In this document: piece after piece, positions 1 through 9,396 of the stretch | How positions within the stretch are numbered: position 1 is the first letter of the stretch | Layout of the letters: the number at the start of each line of letters is the position of its first letter | Assembly (NCBI RefSeq): GCF_003568865.1 | Contig: NZ_CP031115.1 | Span: 2,790,001-2,854,000, forward strand | Direction: 5' to 3' | DNA from: Rubrobacter indicoceani | GTDB lineage: Bacteria; Actinomycetota; Rubrobacteria; Rubrobacterales; Rubrobacteraceae | Length of the DNA: 64,000 nucleotides | Position numbers and translations under genes: made by a program | The notes under the pieces: generated by a model | Database searches by the model: none | The model's input: only the letters and a program-made list of their open reading frames with translations | Told to the model about the DNA's origin: nothing

Positions 1-1
1 G

Positions 2-1753
2 GGCATAGAGGCGGCGATAGTCTGGATGTACAAGGTCCTCGTTGACGACGTTCTTGTCGCCGGAAACCTGGACGCTCTTGTCTGGATCGCCTTTGCTTAC
101 CTCGGGCTGAACGTCGCACAGGGCATCGTGTCGTTTTTCGATTCGGTGCTTTCGGAATGGGTCGGCGGAAGCTTTATAGTCTCCTTGCGAACGGGGTTCT
201 TCACCCATCTTCAGGGGTTGTCGCTCGGCTTCTTCGACCGTCGCCAGCTCGGCGACACCATCTCGCGCGTTACCGACGACGTGGAAGAGATCGAAGAACT
301 GCTGCTCTCCGGGGTCGTTTCGGCTGTTTCCTACGGTTTTCAGCTTATCTTTTTTACGGGGGCGCTGTTTTATCTGGACTGGCGGCTCGCGCTTGTCTCG
401 CTGCTCGTCGCGCCGCTTTTCTGGGTTGCGGCGAGGTATTTCTCGAAGAAGATCAAAGCCGCCTCAAGGGAAGAACGCCGCCGCGCCGGGTCTATAACCG
501 CCGTTACTGAAGAGAGCCTTTCCAACGTTGCGCTGGTGCAGGCATACAATCGTCAGGACGAGGAGACGGCCCGCTTTCACCGGGAGAACCTCGGGAGCTT
601 CCGGGCGCAACTCGCCGCCACGCGCCTGAGCGCAACCTTCTCACCGCTTGTCAACCTGATAGAACTCGCCGGGGTTCTGGTGGTTATCTCCTACGGCGCG
701 TACGGGCTGACGCAGGGGCGGATAACCGTCGGGGGTTTGCTGGTCTTTATCGTCTACCTGAGCATGCTCTACCGACCGATTCGCGGCCTTTCGGGGCTGC
801 TCAACTCTTTCTATGCCGCCTCCGCCGGGGCCGAACGGATAATGGAGCTCCTCGACGAGAAGCCCGCCGTCCACGAACCGGAGGACGCCTGCGAGATGGG
901 CCGCGCGAGGGGGCGCATCGAGTTCGACCGGGTTTCGTTCCGCTACGACGGCGCGGAGCGCGACGCGCTCTCTGAAGTGTCCTTCTCCGTGGAGCCGGGC
1001 CGGACGCTCGCGCTCGTCGGGGCTTCCGGTTCGGGGAAATCCACGGCGGCGAAGCTCCTGCTGCGCTTTCAGGACCCAACCTCCGGCGCCGTGCGGATAG
1101 ACGGCGAAGACCTCCGGGGGGTGACTTTGAAATCGCTCCGGGAGAATGTTGCGGTGCTGCTGCAGGAGGCCCTGGTCTTTGATGGAACGGTTCGGGAGAA
1201 CATCGCCTACGGCAGGCCCGGTGCGACCGCGGAAGAGGTCGTAGAGGCGGCGAAGGCGGCGGATGCCGAGCGCTTTATCGAGCGCCTGCCCGACGGCTAC
1301 GATACCGTTATAGGCCAGAAAGGTCGGCTGCTCTCCGGGGGCCAGAGGCAGCGGGTCGCGATCGCACGGGCGATCATTCGCAACTCCCCCGTGCTGGTGC
1401 TCGACGAACCGACGACGGGGCTTGATGCGGACTCCTCGGAGAAGGTCATGGCCCCGATGCGGCGGCTCATGGGCAGGCGTACGACCGTCGTCATCTCGCA
1501 CAACCTGCTCTCCGTCCGGGAGGTCGATGAGATAGTCGTGCTGAACGAGGGAACCATCGCCGAACGCGGAACCCACGGCTCGCTGCTCGCCGCCGACGGC
1601 GTCTACGCGAAGCTCTACAGGTTGCAGGAGGTCCGGGCGATGGAGGCCGGGATGTCGGAGGAGCTTGAAAAGGAGACCGGAGAAATGTTGCAGAATATAG
1701 ACACAGTCGGCATGCCGGAGAGAACGGTCTTCGGCCCGGCGGGGCGTGCATGA
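2..1753 (+). CDS. ABC exporter, fused permease and ATPase (5' end outside window)
   Basis: Type I half-exporter in the MsbA/BmrA style, which moves a lipid, glycan or drug-like substrate out across the inner membrane. The reading frame is open to the window edge, and the first visible Met (base 26) falls inside the family's usual N-terminal membrane region, so the gene begins upstream. A membrane domain fills roughly 1-850. The ATPase domain has Walker A GASGSGKST (1019-1045), signature LSGGQRQR (about 1333), Walker B VLVLDEP (about 1393) and an H-loop (about 1490). The stop overlaps the next gene's start as ATGA, so the two are translationally coupled. Substrate unknown; it may pair with the second exporter at 5057-6931. 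Confidence 0.9.
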   Translation, partial: GIEAAIVWMYKVLVDDVLVAGNLDALVWIAFAYLGLNVAQGIVSFFDSVLSEWVGGSFIVSLRTGFFTHLQGLSLGFFDRRQLGDTISRVTDDVEEIEELLLSGVVSAVSYGFQLIFFTGALFYLDWRLALVSLLVAPLFWVAARYFSKKIKAASREERRRAGSITAVTEESLSNVALVQAYNRQDEETARFHRENLGSFRAQLAATRLSATFSPLVNLIELAGVLVVISYGAYGLTQGRITVGGLLVFIVYLSMLYRPIRGLSGLLNSFYAASAGAERIMELLDEKPAVHEPEDACEMGRARGRIEFDRVSFRYDGAERDALSEVSFSVEPGRTLALVGASGSGKSTAAKLLLRFQDPTSGAVRIDGEDLRGVTLKSLRENVAVLLQEALVFDGTVRENIAYGRPGATAEEVVEAAKAADAERFIERLPDGYDTVIGQKGRLLSGGQRQRVAIARAIIRNSPVLVLDEPTTGLDADSSEKVMAPMRRLMGRRTTVVISHNLLSVREVDEIVVLNEGTIAERGTHGSLLAADGVYAKLYRLQEVRAMEAGMSEELEKETGEMLQNIDTVGMPERTVFGPAGRA

Positions 1754-2727
1754 GCCGCGAGGGGGTCCTTCCGGACAGGCCGCTCTCCGACGAGACTTTC
1801 CCGGACGGCGAAGATGGCTTTGATGGACCGCCGCCTCTGGAGCCCGGCGCGGAGCCTGCCCCCGGCTACAGAGTTCTCGCGCACATCCACCGCAGCGCGA
1901 AGTTCGACGTATACGACGTGTGGAGCGCGGAGCGGGCGTGCCGGTGCATAGCGAAGACCCAGATCCCCTTTGACGACGAAGAAGACCCGGACGAGGAGCG
2001 GGAGATATTCAGGAGATCCGGCCTGGAACTCGTGCGCGAAGGCAGGCTCCTCCTCGGCTTGACGCACCCGCACATCGCCCGCGCATACGAGGTTATCGAG
2101 CGCAGAGAACGAACCGTCCTTGTAACCGAGACCATCACGGGGCAGACCCTCGCTCACCTTATAGACAACGCACCGAGACGACTGCCCGTCCCGGAACTTA
2201 CACACCTCGGGCTGCACCTCTTGTCAGCGCTCGTCTACCTGCACGGGAAAGGTCTTCTGCACCTCGACCTGAAACCGTCCAACATCGTGGCGGAGCGGGG
2301 GATGGCGAAGATCCTCGACCTCAGCATCGCCCGCGAGGGCGGCACGGTCAAACGCGGACACGGGACGCTCTACTACCTCTCACCCGAACAGGCCGCCGGA
2401 GGCGAGGTAACCCCGAAAACCGACGTCTGGGGTCTCGGCGCGACCCTCTACGACGCCGCCGCGAACGTCCTGCCGTTTAACGAAGCGGCGGAAAGCGAGA
2501 GCGAGACATCCTCCGAAGAGACATCCTCCGTCAAAGAAAAGGACCGTGAAACCCGCCGCTACGAACAGCTGGAGCGCCGGGCCGTCCCGGTCGGCAGGCA
2601 CCGCAGGCTCCCGAAGGCGTTCTCGAGCATCATAGACAGCTGTCTGAACCCCGAACCGCAGGACCGCCCATCCGTCGGGGCCGTTATGGAGCGCCTGGAA
2701 CGGTTCGCCGCCTCACAGGGCTACTGA
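1750..2727 (+). CDS. divergent Ser/Thr protein kinase
   Basis: Eukaryote-like protein kinase fold of 325 residues, with no membrane segment or extracellular sensor visible. Seen: a likely VAIK lysine in CIAKT (K69), catalytic loop HLDLKPSN (171-178) with Asp, Lys and Asn kept but the usual Arg replaced by Leu, DLS in place of DFG (190-192), and SPE in place of APE (211-213). The glycine-rich nucleotide loop is not recognisable near residues 40-60. A Ser/Glu-rich insert follows at about 246-270, encoded partly by a duplicated 12-base unit near 2505. It overlaps the upstream exporter by 4 bases and is convergent with a phosphotransferase gene. It may be active with relaxed motifs or a pseudokinase; targets unknown. 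Confidence 0.85.
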   Translation: MSREGVLPDRPLSDETFPDGEDGFDGPPPLEPGAEPAPGYRVLAHIHRSAKFDVYDVWSAERACRCIAKTQIPFDDEEDPDEEREIFRRSGLELVREGRLLLGLTHPHIARAYEVIERRERTVLVTETITGQTLAHLIDNAPRRLPVPELTHLGLHLLSALVYLHGKGLLHLDLKPSNIVAERGMAKILDLSIAREGGTVKRGHGTLYYLSPEQAAGGEVTPKTDVWGLGATLYDAAANVLPFNEAAESESETSSEETSSVKEKDRETRRYEQLERRAVPVGRHRRLPKAFSSIIDSCLNPEPQDRPSVGAVMERLERFAASQGY

Positions 2728-2788
2728 CCCGCAGCCCCGGGACGAGGCGGGCTACGGAAACCGGGGGAGATCCTCACCCCGCTGCTTT

Positions 2789-3748
2789 TCAGGCCGGGTG
2801 CCGACCGGAGAGCAGGCTCTCGCAGAGCGAGAGGATCTGCGGGGTAAACACCCGACGTTCGGGGATGCGGTTCGAGATCCAGACGTGCCGCATCAGCGTG
2901 AGCGTCCGGTAAGTCCGGATTCGTTCGGTGAGTTCTCCGCGGTCCGCGCGGTCTTCGAGAAAAGCCTTCAGAAACGACTCTTCGCAGGCCGCAAGCGCGT
3001 CGGGGGATCCAGCCTCCCTCAGCGACTGCTCGGCTGTATGAGCAAGAAAGTTACCCGCGTCGAGCGCCGGGTCGCCTTCGCAGTAGAGGTCGAGGTCGAG
3101 CAGGTAGAGCCTTCCGTCGCCCCCGAGGAGGGTTTGATCCTGATAGAAGTCCCGGTGTATCCCGGTGGTTCCGGGTGGTGCCGGAGTTCCTTGCGCCAAC
3201 TCTCCGGCGGCTTCGGTCAGGCGTCTTATCCTGCCCGAAAGCTCGGGCCGGGTCTTGCGGACGGCGGGCAGCCGTTCTTCTAGTATCCGGAGTTCGTCCT
3301 CGATGGTGTGCGGCTCTCGTCGGGGCTTCACGCCGGAGCTGTGGAGGGACCTTACAAGCCGGGCCGCCTGCGCTGCGACGCGTTTCCCCGAGTCGCCGCC
3401 GAGGAGCTTCGTGGCTTCCGCGCCGTCTATCTCTTCCTGGAGCCACATCGAGAACTCCGGCACGAGGCCGAGGGTTCGCGGTACGGGTATCCCCGCGTCG
3501 TGGAGCTCGCTCTGTACGGCGTGGCTCTGCTTATCGGTGCCCCTGGCCCGGATCTTCCCGAGCACGACTTCGCGCCTCTCCGAGCGGTTCAGACGGTAGC
3601 GGACAAGGGCGCGCCTTCCGGCCCGGTGCCGGATAAGCCGGGCCTCCCTCACCACGAGCGGCCCGAGAACGGCCCCGAGCGCCCGGGCGGCGGTCTCGGG
3701 GTTCAGGGCGTCGTCCAGAGACGGGATCTTCGGGTCCGTTGCCTTCAA
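2789..3748 (-). CDS. APH-family phosphotransferase (small)
   Basis: Aminoglycoside-phosphotransferase/choline-kinase fold, 319 residues. N-lobe beta strands are visible at about 37-67, the catalytic loop is HRDFYQDQ (Asp at 200) and the metal-binding segment is LDLDLYCEGD (about 217-226). Such enzymes phosphorylate small molecules, sugars or glycan intermediates; nothing here shows the substrate, and antibiotic resistance should not be assumed. It is the last gene of a six-gene minus-strand operon and its start overlaps the stop of the larger phosphotransferase by 4 bases. A role in a surface glycoconjugate pathway is inferred from the exporter and glycosyltransferases upstream. Confidence 0.85.
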   Translation of the reverse strand: MKATDPKIPSLDDALNPETAARALGAVLGPLVVREARLIRHRAGRRALVRYRLNRSERREVVLGKIRARGTDKQSHAVQSELHDAGIPVPRTLGLVPEFSMWLQEEIDGAEATKLLGGDSGKRVAAQAARLVRSLHSSGVKPRREPHTIEDELRILEERLPAVRKTRPELSGRIRRLTEAAGELAQGTPAPPGTTGIHRDFYQDQTLLGGDGRLYLLDLDLYCEGDPALDAGNFLAHTAEQSLREAGSPDALAACEESFLKAFLEDRADRGELTERIRTYRTLTLMRHVWISNRIPERRVFTPQILSLCESLLSGRHPA

Positions 3749-5073
3749 GCCTCCGGAGGGCTTTCGAGCAGTTCCCGTACCCGACGGACTATCCGGCGCG
3801 TCCTTTCGGGCCAGTCCGGGCTTCGCCTGCGGAAAGGTTCCGGCGCGAGCCTGAGCAGCCCGGCGGCCCGGTAGAGCGCGACCCGCTCCCGGACGGACTT
3901 TTCACCGCCCAGCTCAGAGTAGCCGTCCAGCAGGGCGGCCCCGAGATCCGGGAGGACCGGGGCATCGAGGTCGCCCGCGAGCACGTCCCGTTCAAGGTGG
4001 GCGAGGAAGTTTCCGAGGTCGGAGGCCGGATCTCCGAAGGTCGCCCGGTCGAGGTCGAGGATGGTTACGTACCCGTCGGCGGGGTTGACTATGACCTGCT
4101 CCTCGTAGAAATCGCCGTGCGTCGGTGCGTCCAGCAGCGGACAGGCCAGCAGCCGGGGGACGATCTCACCGACAAGCGAGTAGACCTCCCCCGATATGCC
4201 GGGGAGGGTGAAGGAGACGCCGCTTGCGAGCGTGGCAAGGGAGTTTGCCTCTTCCTGACGGGTCGTGTACTTGAGGCCCGTGACCCGTCTCTGGTTGTGC
4301 AGTTCGGAGAGCGCGGCCCCGGCAAGCTTCACCACTTCCGATGCGTCGGCTCTGCCCCGGAGCAGCTCGTCCAGCTCTATCCCCTCGGCCCACTCCCCGG
4401 CGATGGCTCCGTACTCTCTGGAGGTGCCGATCACCCGCGCGAGCCGCATCGGCCCCGTTGTCTTGAAGACCTCGCTGAAGGCGGCGGCGTTGGCCCCGGC
4501 CTGAAGGTAGTCGCCCGGCGTGTAGAATTTCACGACCGCGTTGCCCGAACCGGAGTACCGCGCTACGTAACGACGCTCGGGCTTATAACGAAGCGTCTTA
4601 AGCTTCCCCGCGACCTCAAGGTCGAGGTCGCGGTAGAGTTCTTCTTTTTCATCCGCTCTGGAGAGCAACTTCAGTTGCCTGAGCCGACCATCGTTCGGGA
4701 AAGCGCAGACGACTATATTCCGGTCTCCCAGAACAAAGCGTCCCGCGCCGAGCAAGCCCGCAACACCCGGTTTGCGGCGGGCTTTGTCGAGGTGCGGAGC
4801 GGCATCCGGTCCGTAAGCCTTGGCGTATACAGGGGCTTCGCCGCCGTCCGAAGTGTAGATTCGGTACTGCACGAGAACGTTCATCTGCGGCTTGTAGCGG
4901 GCGTAGAGCGGCTCGGCGAAGACGATTCCGGCTTCCGGCAGGGCACCCTGCAAGGCCGCGAGGAAAGCGGCCGGGTCAAGGAGGGTTCCGAGGCCGGGGA
5001 TGCCCGCATCACGCCTTACAAGGTCGGTGTCTTCGGGCGGCAAGACGTAGTTCCGGTCAGCGGCGGGGTGCAT
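3745..5073 (-). CDS. APH-family phosphotransferase with duplicated N-lobe
   Basis: 442 residues, long for this family. The C-terminal kinase lobe has catalytic HGDFYEEQ (Asp 321) and metal-binding ILDLDRATFGDP (about 338-349). Two similar N-lobe segments occur, one near 58-90 (RYKPQMNVLVQY) and one near 162-186 (RYKPERRYVARY), which suggests an internal duplication of the nucleotide-binding lobe. The start lies 17 bases inside the end of the upstream exporter gene, and the stop overlaps the next phosphotransferase. Substrate unknown. The pair may act in sequence or as a complex on one intermediate; that is inference from the overlap. Confidence 0.85.
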   Translation of the reverse strand: MHPAADRNYVLPPEDTDLVRRDAGIPGLGTLLDPAAFLAALQGALPEAGIVFAEPLYARYKPQMNVLVQYRIYTSDGGEAPVYAKAYGPDAAPHLDKARRKPGVAGLLGAGRFVLGDRNIVVCAFPNDGRLRQLKLLSRADEKEELYRDLDLEVAGKLKTLRYKPERRYVARYSGSGNAVVKFYTPGDYLQAGANAAAFSEVFKTTGPMRLARVIGTSREYGAIAGEWAEGIELDELLRGRADASEVVKLAGAALSELHNQRRVTGLKYTTRQEEANSLATLASGVSFTLPGISGEVYSLVGEIVPRLLACPLLDAPTHGDFYEEQVIVNPADGYVTILDLDRATFGDPASDLGNFLAHLERDVLAGDLDAPVLPDLGAALLDGYSELGGEKSVRERVALYRAAGLLRLAPEPFRRRSPDWPERTRRIVRRVRELLESPPEA

Positions 5074-6931
5074 TTTCCTCTTCCATCTCCTCTATCTCTT
5101 CTTCGAGCTCCCGGGAGAGGGACTGCAGGCGGTAGAGCGCGGCGTAGCGTCCGTCGGCGGCGAGCAGTTCGTCGTGGGAGCCGTGTTCGGCGATACGCCC
5201 GTCCTCGACGTAGAGGATCTCATCGGCCCGGGAGGCGAGGTCGAGGTCGTGGGTGATCATAAACGCCGTCTTGTCCTGCGAGAGCCGCTCGAGGGCGTCG
5301 GAGACGAGCCGTTCGTTGCGCTCGTCGAGGCCGGTGGTCGGCTCGTCGAAGAGAAGGATGGGAGCCTCCCGGATGGCCGCCCGCGCAACGGATATCCGCT
5401 GCCGCTGGCCGCCCGAGAGGCTGGAACCGCGCTCGGAGAGAACGGTGTCGTAGCCGTCGGGCATCGCCTCGATAAAGCCGTCGGCCCCGGCGAGCTTCGC
5501 GGCCCGAACGACCTCCTCGTCGGTCGGTTCGTGGTTGGCCCCGTAGACGATGTTGTCGCGCACCGAGGCGGCGAAAAGCGGGCTGTCCTGCATTACGACG
5601 CTGATCTGAGACCGCAAGGAACTGAGCGTGTAGTCGCGAACGTCGAGGCCGTCTATTTTCACCCGGCCCTCGTTCGGGTCGTAGAGCCTCAGGAGCAGGT
5701 TCGCGATGGTTGACTTTCCGTTCCCCGATGGTCCGACGAGCGCGACGCTCCGGCCCGGCTCGACGGCGAGGTCCATGCCGCTCATCACCATCTGGTCCGG
5801 CTCGTAGCCGAACGCCACCTTCTCGAACTCGACCCGGCCCGCGAAAGCCGGGGCGGGCCTTGCTTGCGGCAGGTCTTTCACGTCCGGCTCCTCGTTCAGG
5901 ATGTCCATGACGCGCTCGCCGGAGGCCGTCGCCCGCGCGAGCCGACCCGTGTATTTCGCAAAATCTCGCACGGGCTTGAACGCGCTCTTCAGGTACGTCA
6001 TAAAGACCACGAGCTCGCCCGGCGAGAGGCCCCCGGTGAGCGCGAGCCGCGCCCCGAAAAAAAGCGCGAGCGCGGTCGAGATGGCGATAAGAACGTCGGC
6101 GGAACGCTCCAGCCGGGCGGCGAGCCGCTTTGCCCGGACCCCCTCCTTCATGCTCTTGGCGTTCTCGCTGGAGAAGCTCTTCGAGAAGACCCTTTCCAGA
6201 GAAAGCGCCTGCACGACCTTTATCGCCCCGATGGACTCGGAGGCCGTTGCGGCCATCGCGCCCTCGCGCTTACGCTGGTCGCGCGAGACAGAGCTTATGC
6301 TCCTGCTCAGGCGCGTCGAGAAAAGCGCGAAGAGCGGCAGGGTTACGATGGAGATCAGCGCGAGCTGCCAGTTCAGAACAAACATGACCGTCATCATCCC
6401 GATCAGGACGAAAACGTTGGCGACGAGCGGCATGACCGCCGTAACCGCGACCTCCTGCAGCTTGCCGATGTCGCCGATGACTCTTACCGTGAGGTCGCCC
6501 GAACGGGCCTTCCCGTGATACGAGAGCGAAAGCTTCTGGAGGTGATCGTAAAGCCTTCCGCGCACCTCCGTCAGGACCCGGTTCCCGACGATGGCGAAGC
6601 CGATGGTGCTCAGGTACGAGCAGAACGCCCGCAGCGAGACGGTAACGACCAGAAAACCGGCTGCAACGTAGAGCAGACCCATAGGAGTAAGGTCGTAGCG
6701 ACCGATTATCGGGAGTATGTTTCGCTCCGCGCCGGGCAGGTCCACGAGAACGTGGTCTATGACGATGGCGATGGCCCAGGGCTCAAGGAGCCGGAAGCCG
6801 ATCTCGGCGAAGAGCGCGAGAAACGAGAGCGCGAGCGTCACCTTGTAGTTTTTTATGTACGGCCAGAGCTGCCGGAGCATCCCGATAAAGCGCGGCAAGG
6901 TCTCCGTAGCGGACTTGGGCCTCACGGTCAT
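5057..6931 (-). CDS. ABC exporter, fused permease and ATPase
   Basis: Complete 624-residue type I half-exporter. Six membrane helices lie in about 1-330. The ATPase domain has Walker A GPSGNGKST (about 397-405), signature LSGGQRQR (about 502), Walker B ILLFDEP (about 525) and an H-loop ITHDLD. The C-terminal tail is Glu-rich. It sits 9 bases after a glycosyltransferase and overlaps the next gene by 17 bases. With the exporter at the left edge it could form a heterodimer, or each could be a homodimer acting on related substrates. Context suggests export or flipping of a glycosylated or phosphorylated molecule; this is inferred. Confidence 0.9.
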   Translation of the reverse strand: MTVRPKSATETLPRFIGMLRQLWPYIKNYKVTLALSFLALFAEIGFRLLEPWAIAIVIDHVLVDLPGAERNILPIIGRYDLTPMGLLYVAAGFLVVTVSLRAFCSYLSTIGFAIVGNRVLTEVRGRLYDHLQKLSLSYHGKARSGDLTVRVIGDIGKLQEVAVTAVMPLVANVFVLIGMMTVMFVLNWQLALISIVTLPLFALFSTRLSRSISSVSRDQRKREGAMAATASESIGAIKVVQALSLERVFSKSFSSENAKSMKEGVRAKRLAARLERSADVLIAISTALALFFGARLALTGGLSPGELVVFMTYLKSAFKPVRDFAKYTGRLARATASGERVMDILNEEPDVKDLPQARPAPAFAGRVEFEKVAFGYEPDQMVMSGMDLAVEPGRSVALVGPSGNGKSTIANLLLRLYDPNEGRVKIDGLDVRDYTLSSLRSQISVVMQDSPLFAASVRDNIVYGANHEPTDEEVVRAAKLAGADGFIEAMPDGYDTVLSERGSSLSGGQRQRISVARAAIREAPILLFDEPTTGLDERNERLVSDALERLSQDKTAFMITHDLDLASRADEILYVEDGRIAEHGSHDELLAADGRYAALYRLQSLSRELEEEIEEMEEENAPRR

Positions 6932-6940
6932 AGCTGCTCT

Positions 6941-8164
6941 TTACCTTTTCGCCGGTTCGGTCAACCCGGTTTCGGTCAGACCGGTTTCGGTTAACCCGAG
7001 CAGGCCCATTATCTCCGCCGCCACGGCCTCCCAGGTGTGCCCGTCAAGAACGGACTCTCTTCCGGCGGCGCCGAGGGTCTCGCGGAGGGTGATATCCCCT
7101 TCGAGGAGCATGAGTGATCCGGCGAGGGCGGCGATGTCGCCGGGTCTGTAGAGTAGACCGTTTCTACCGCTCTCGACGATCTCACCGACCTGCCCGACCC
7201 GACTCGCCACGACGGGGAGCCCCGCCGCCAGGTACTCGTAGACCTTGAGCGGCGAGAAGTAGAAATCCTCTCCGCCGGACGGGTACGGCGCGACCCCGAC
7301 ATCCATCGAGGCGAGCAGCCCCGGAACTTCGTCCGGCCCGACCGCCCCGGTAAACCGGGCGTACTCCAGAAGACCGCGCTCTTCAAGGTCGCGCTCCAGG
7401 CCGCCGCGTTCCGGCCCGTCCCCGACTACGAGCAGCCGGCTGCCGGGACGCTCCCGGTGCAGGACGCCGAACGCTTCGACCAGGCCCGACAGACCGTGCC
7501 AGGGCTTGAGCGTCCCGAGAAACCCGACCGTGAACGTCCCGTCCTCTCTCGGGACCGTCGCCTCTACCCCGCCGCCGTAGCGCTGCGCTGCGACGCCGTT
7601 CGGAACGACGTGGATCTTTTCGTCCGGGGCGTGGCTTCTGAGGTAACGCGCGACACCCTCGGAGACGGCGAGCAGGGAAGTCGCCCCGGTGAACACTTCG
7701 CCTGCGACCGCCTCCGCCCCCTCGCGGTCCACCAGCCCCCGATGGGTGGCCTGCTCCCTGACGAGCGGGCTGTTCACTTCAAGGACCGCGGGTATCCCGG
7801 CCTTGTCTGCAAAGGCTATTCCGGCACGGCTCCAGAGCGAATACCGCTCGTAGAGCGCGTCGAACGGCCCGGCGGCTTCGAGCGTCGCAGCGAGGTCGCT
7901 GTTGGCCGCGAGCAGGGCCGCTTCGCGCCGGGCGAGGTCTCTCTTTGTCTTTTTCGGCGGGCGCGGCAGCCTGTGCACCGTTACCCCGGCGAGGTCGTCC
8001 GGCGCGTCGCCGTCGAGCCGCGCTGCAAAGATTTCGACCTCGGCCCCGAGGGACAGAAGCGCGCGCACGACCTCCTGAACGTGCACCGAAGAACCTTTCC
8101 GTCCGAAGACCGGGACGCCGGGGTCGGCCGACACGTAGGCTATGCGGGGTTTCCGCGGGTTCAC
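6941..8164 (-). CDS. glycosyltransferase family 4
   Basis: GT-B fold retaining glycosyltransferase of 407 residues. The N-terminal Rossmann half contains VFGRKGSSVHVQEV, typical of the acceptor-side glycine loop. The C-terminal half has VGFLGTLKPWHG and the nucleotide-sugar region FSPLKVYEYLAAGLPVV. The last residues are an imperfect LTETG repeat encoded by 15-base units (6954-6997), which looks like slippage at the C terminus. Its start overlaps the stop of the preceding glycosyltransferase as ATGA. Donor and acceptor sugars cannot be read from sequence. Confidence 0.87.
   Translation of the reverse strand: MNPRKPRIAYVSADPGVPVFGRKGSSVHVQEVVRALLSLGAEVEIFAARLDGDAPDDLAGVTVHRLPRPPKKTKRDLARREAALLAANSDLAATLEAAGPFDALYERYSLWSRAGIAFADKAGIPAVLEVNSPLVREQATHRGLVDREGAEAVAGEVFTGATSLLAVSEGVARYLRSHAPDEKIHVVPNGVAAQRYGGGVEATVPREDGTFTVGFLGTLKPWHGLSGLVEAFGVLHRERPGSRLLVVGDGPERGGLERDLEERGLLEYARFTGAVGPDEVPGLLASMDVGVAPYPSGGEDFYFSPLKVYEYLAAGLPVVASRVGQVGEIVESGRNGLLYRPGDIAALAGSLMLLEGDITLRETLGAAGRESVLDGHTWEAVAAEIMGLLGLTETGLTETGLTEPAKR
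6954..6997. repeat. three imperfect 15-bp tandem units
   Basis: Units of the form GGTTTCGGTCAGACC occur three times end to end with few changes, inside the 3' end of the glycosyltransferase gene. They keep the reading frame and encode LTETG-like repeats. Confidence 0.75.
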
Positions 8165-9375
8165 GTCTGCTCCTCTGCCGCTTCAGATGCGCTCTCGAAG
8201 ACGCGCCGCAGGATAGCGGCGTTTTTTTCGATGTCGAAGTCACGCTCGATGAGTTTTCGCGCGTTTCTCGCGTAGCGTTCGCGCAGCCCGACGTCGGAGA
8301 CGAAGCGTTCTATGGAGCGGGCGAGCGCGGCCGGGTCGTGCCGGGGGACTATCTCCCCGGTCTCGCCGTCTTTTACAACCTCGGGTATCCCGGTTACGTC
8401 GGTGGAGATGCACGGCGTTCCGAGGGACATGGCCTCCAGCAGCACGGTCGGCAGGCCGTCGCGGTTGCCATCCTCCCCGACGATGCACGGTGCGGCGAAG
8501 ACCGACGCCCCGCGCAGCAACGCCATTACCTCGCGCTGCGGCAGCGGGCCGGGCATCCGGACCACGTCTTCGAGGCCGAGCCGGGCGCGGTGCGCCAGAA
8601 GCTCCGACTCGAGTTCCCCGGAACCGACGATCGAGCACTGAAACCGCACGCCGCGCTCTTTCAGGATGGCAGCTGCGTCGAGCAGGTCGGAGAACCCCTT
8701 TTTCTCGACCATCCGCCCGACGGCGACGATGTGCGGGGTCCCGGCGGGCCCCGAAGACCTTTCGTAGAAGAACTTTTCGAGGTCGAGGCCGTTGTAGAGT
8801 CGGACTACGGAGCGAGCATCATCGCCGTATTCTTTCTTCAGGTAGTCGAGGTTGTAATCGCTTACTGTAACGACGGTCGCGGCCTCGCGCAGCTTGCGGG
8901 CAAGGTCCTTGTGGACGACGCTCTCATGGAAGATGTCCTTTGCGTGGGCGGTGAAGGTATACGACGTACCGGAGAACCGGGCGGCCATCCGGGCGACGGC
9001 GGCGGCCGAGGTTCCGAAATGGGCGTGGATGTGATCCAGCTCGCGCTCCCTGACTATCCGGGCTAGTTCCACCGCCTGATATACGTCGCGGCCCTCCTCA
9101 CCCTTCGCGTGTCCGAGGTCCGTGAAGATGTCCGGAAGACCGTCTGCAACCCTGTCTATCGTGCGCCAGAAGTCCGGGGCGCGGACGCCGGAGTACGGGA
9201 TGTAGGTGACCGGGGCTCGCACGCGGGAGATGGCATCCTGGAAATGCGTATCGGTCGGGGGCCGGAGAGCGAAGATCTCGACCTCGAGCCCGGCGGCTTC
9301 GTGGGCGAGGATCTCGTTCACGATAAACGTCTCCGAGTAGCGCGGGTAACGCTTGAGTACGTAGGCTGCTCTCAT
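8161..9375 (-). CDS. glycosyltransferase family 4 (colanic-acid-type)
   Basis: 404-residue GT-B glycosyltransferase resembling WcaL/AmsK-type exopolysaccharide enzymes. Seen: N-terminal AYVLKRYPRYSETFIVNEI, a central HIHAHFGTSAA, VGRMVEKKG at the start of the donor half, and the family signature DGLPTVLLEAMSLGTP near the C terminus. It follows the COG4671-type gene by 21 bases and overlaps the next glycosyltransferase by 4 bases. A likely role is one sugar-transfer step in a surface polysaccharide or glycolipid made by this operon. Confidence 0.88.
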   Translation of the reverse strand: MRAAYVLKRYPRYSETFIVNEILAHEAAGLEVEIFALRPPTDTHFQDAISRVRAPVTYIPYSGVRAPDFWRTIDRVADGLPDIFTDLGHAKGEEGRDVYQAVELARIVRERELDHIHAHFGTSAAAVARMAARFSGTSYTFTAHAKDIFHESVVHKDLARKLREAATVVTVSDYNLDYLKKEYGDDARSVVRLYNGLDLEKFFYERSSGPAGTPHIVAVGRMVEKKGFSDLLDAAAILKERGVRFQCSIVGSGELESELLAHRARLGLEDVVRMPGPLPQREVMALLRGASVFAAPCIVGEDGNRDGLPTVLLEAMSLGTPCISTDVTGIPEVVKDGETGEIVPRHDPAALARSIERFVSDVGLRERYARNARKLIERDFDIEKNAAILRRVFESASEAAEEQT

Positions 9376-9396
9376 CCGAAGAATATAACCGGAACT

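Noticed and set aside
2728-2788. Terminator between the kinase and phosphotransferase genes
   Set aside because: Only a 4-base GGGG/CCCC stem was seen, too weak to call.
3739-5256. Long open frame on the plus strand
   Set aside because: It lies opposite the phosphotransferase gene with clear kinase motifs; GC-rich codon bias leaves antisense frames open.
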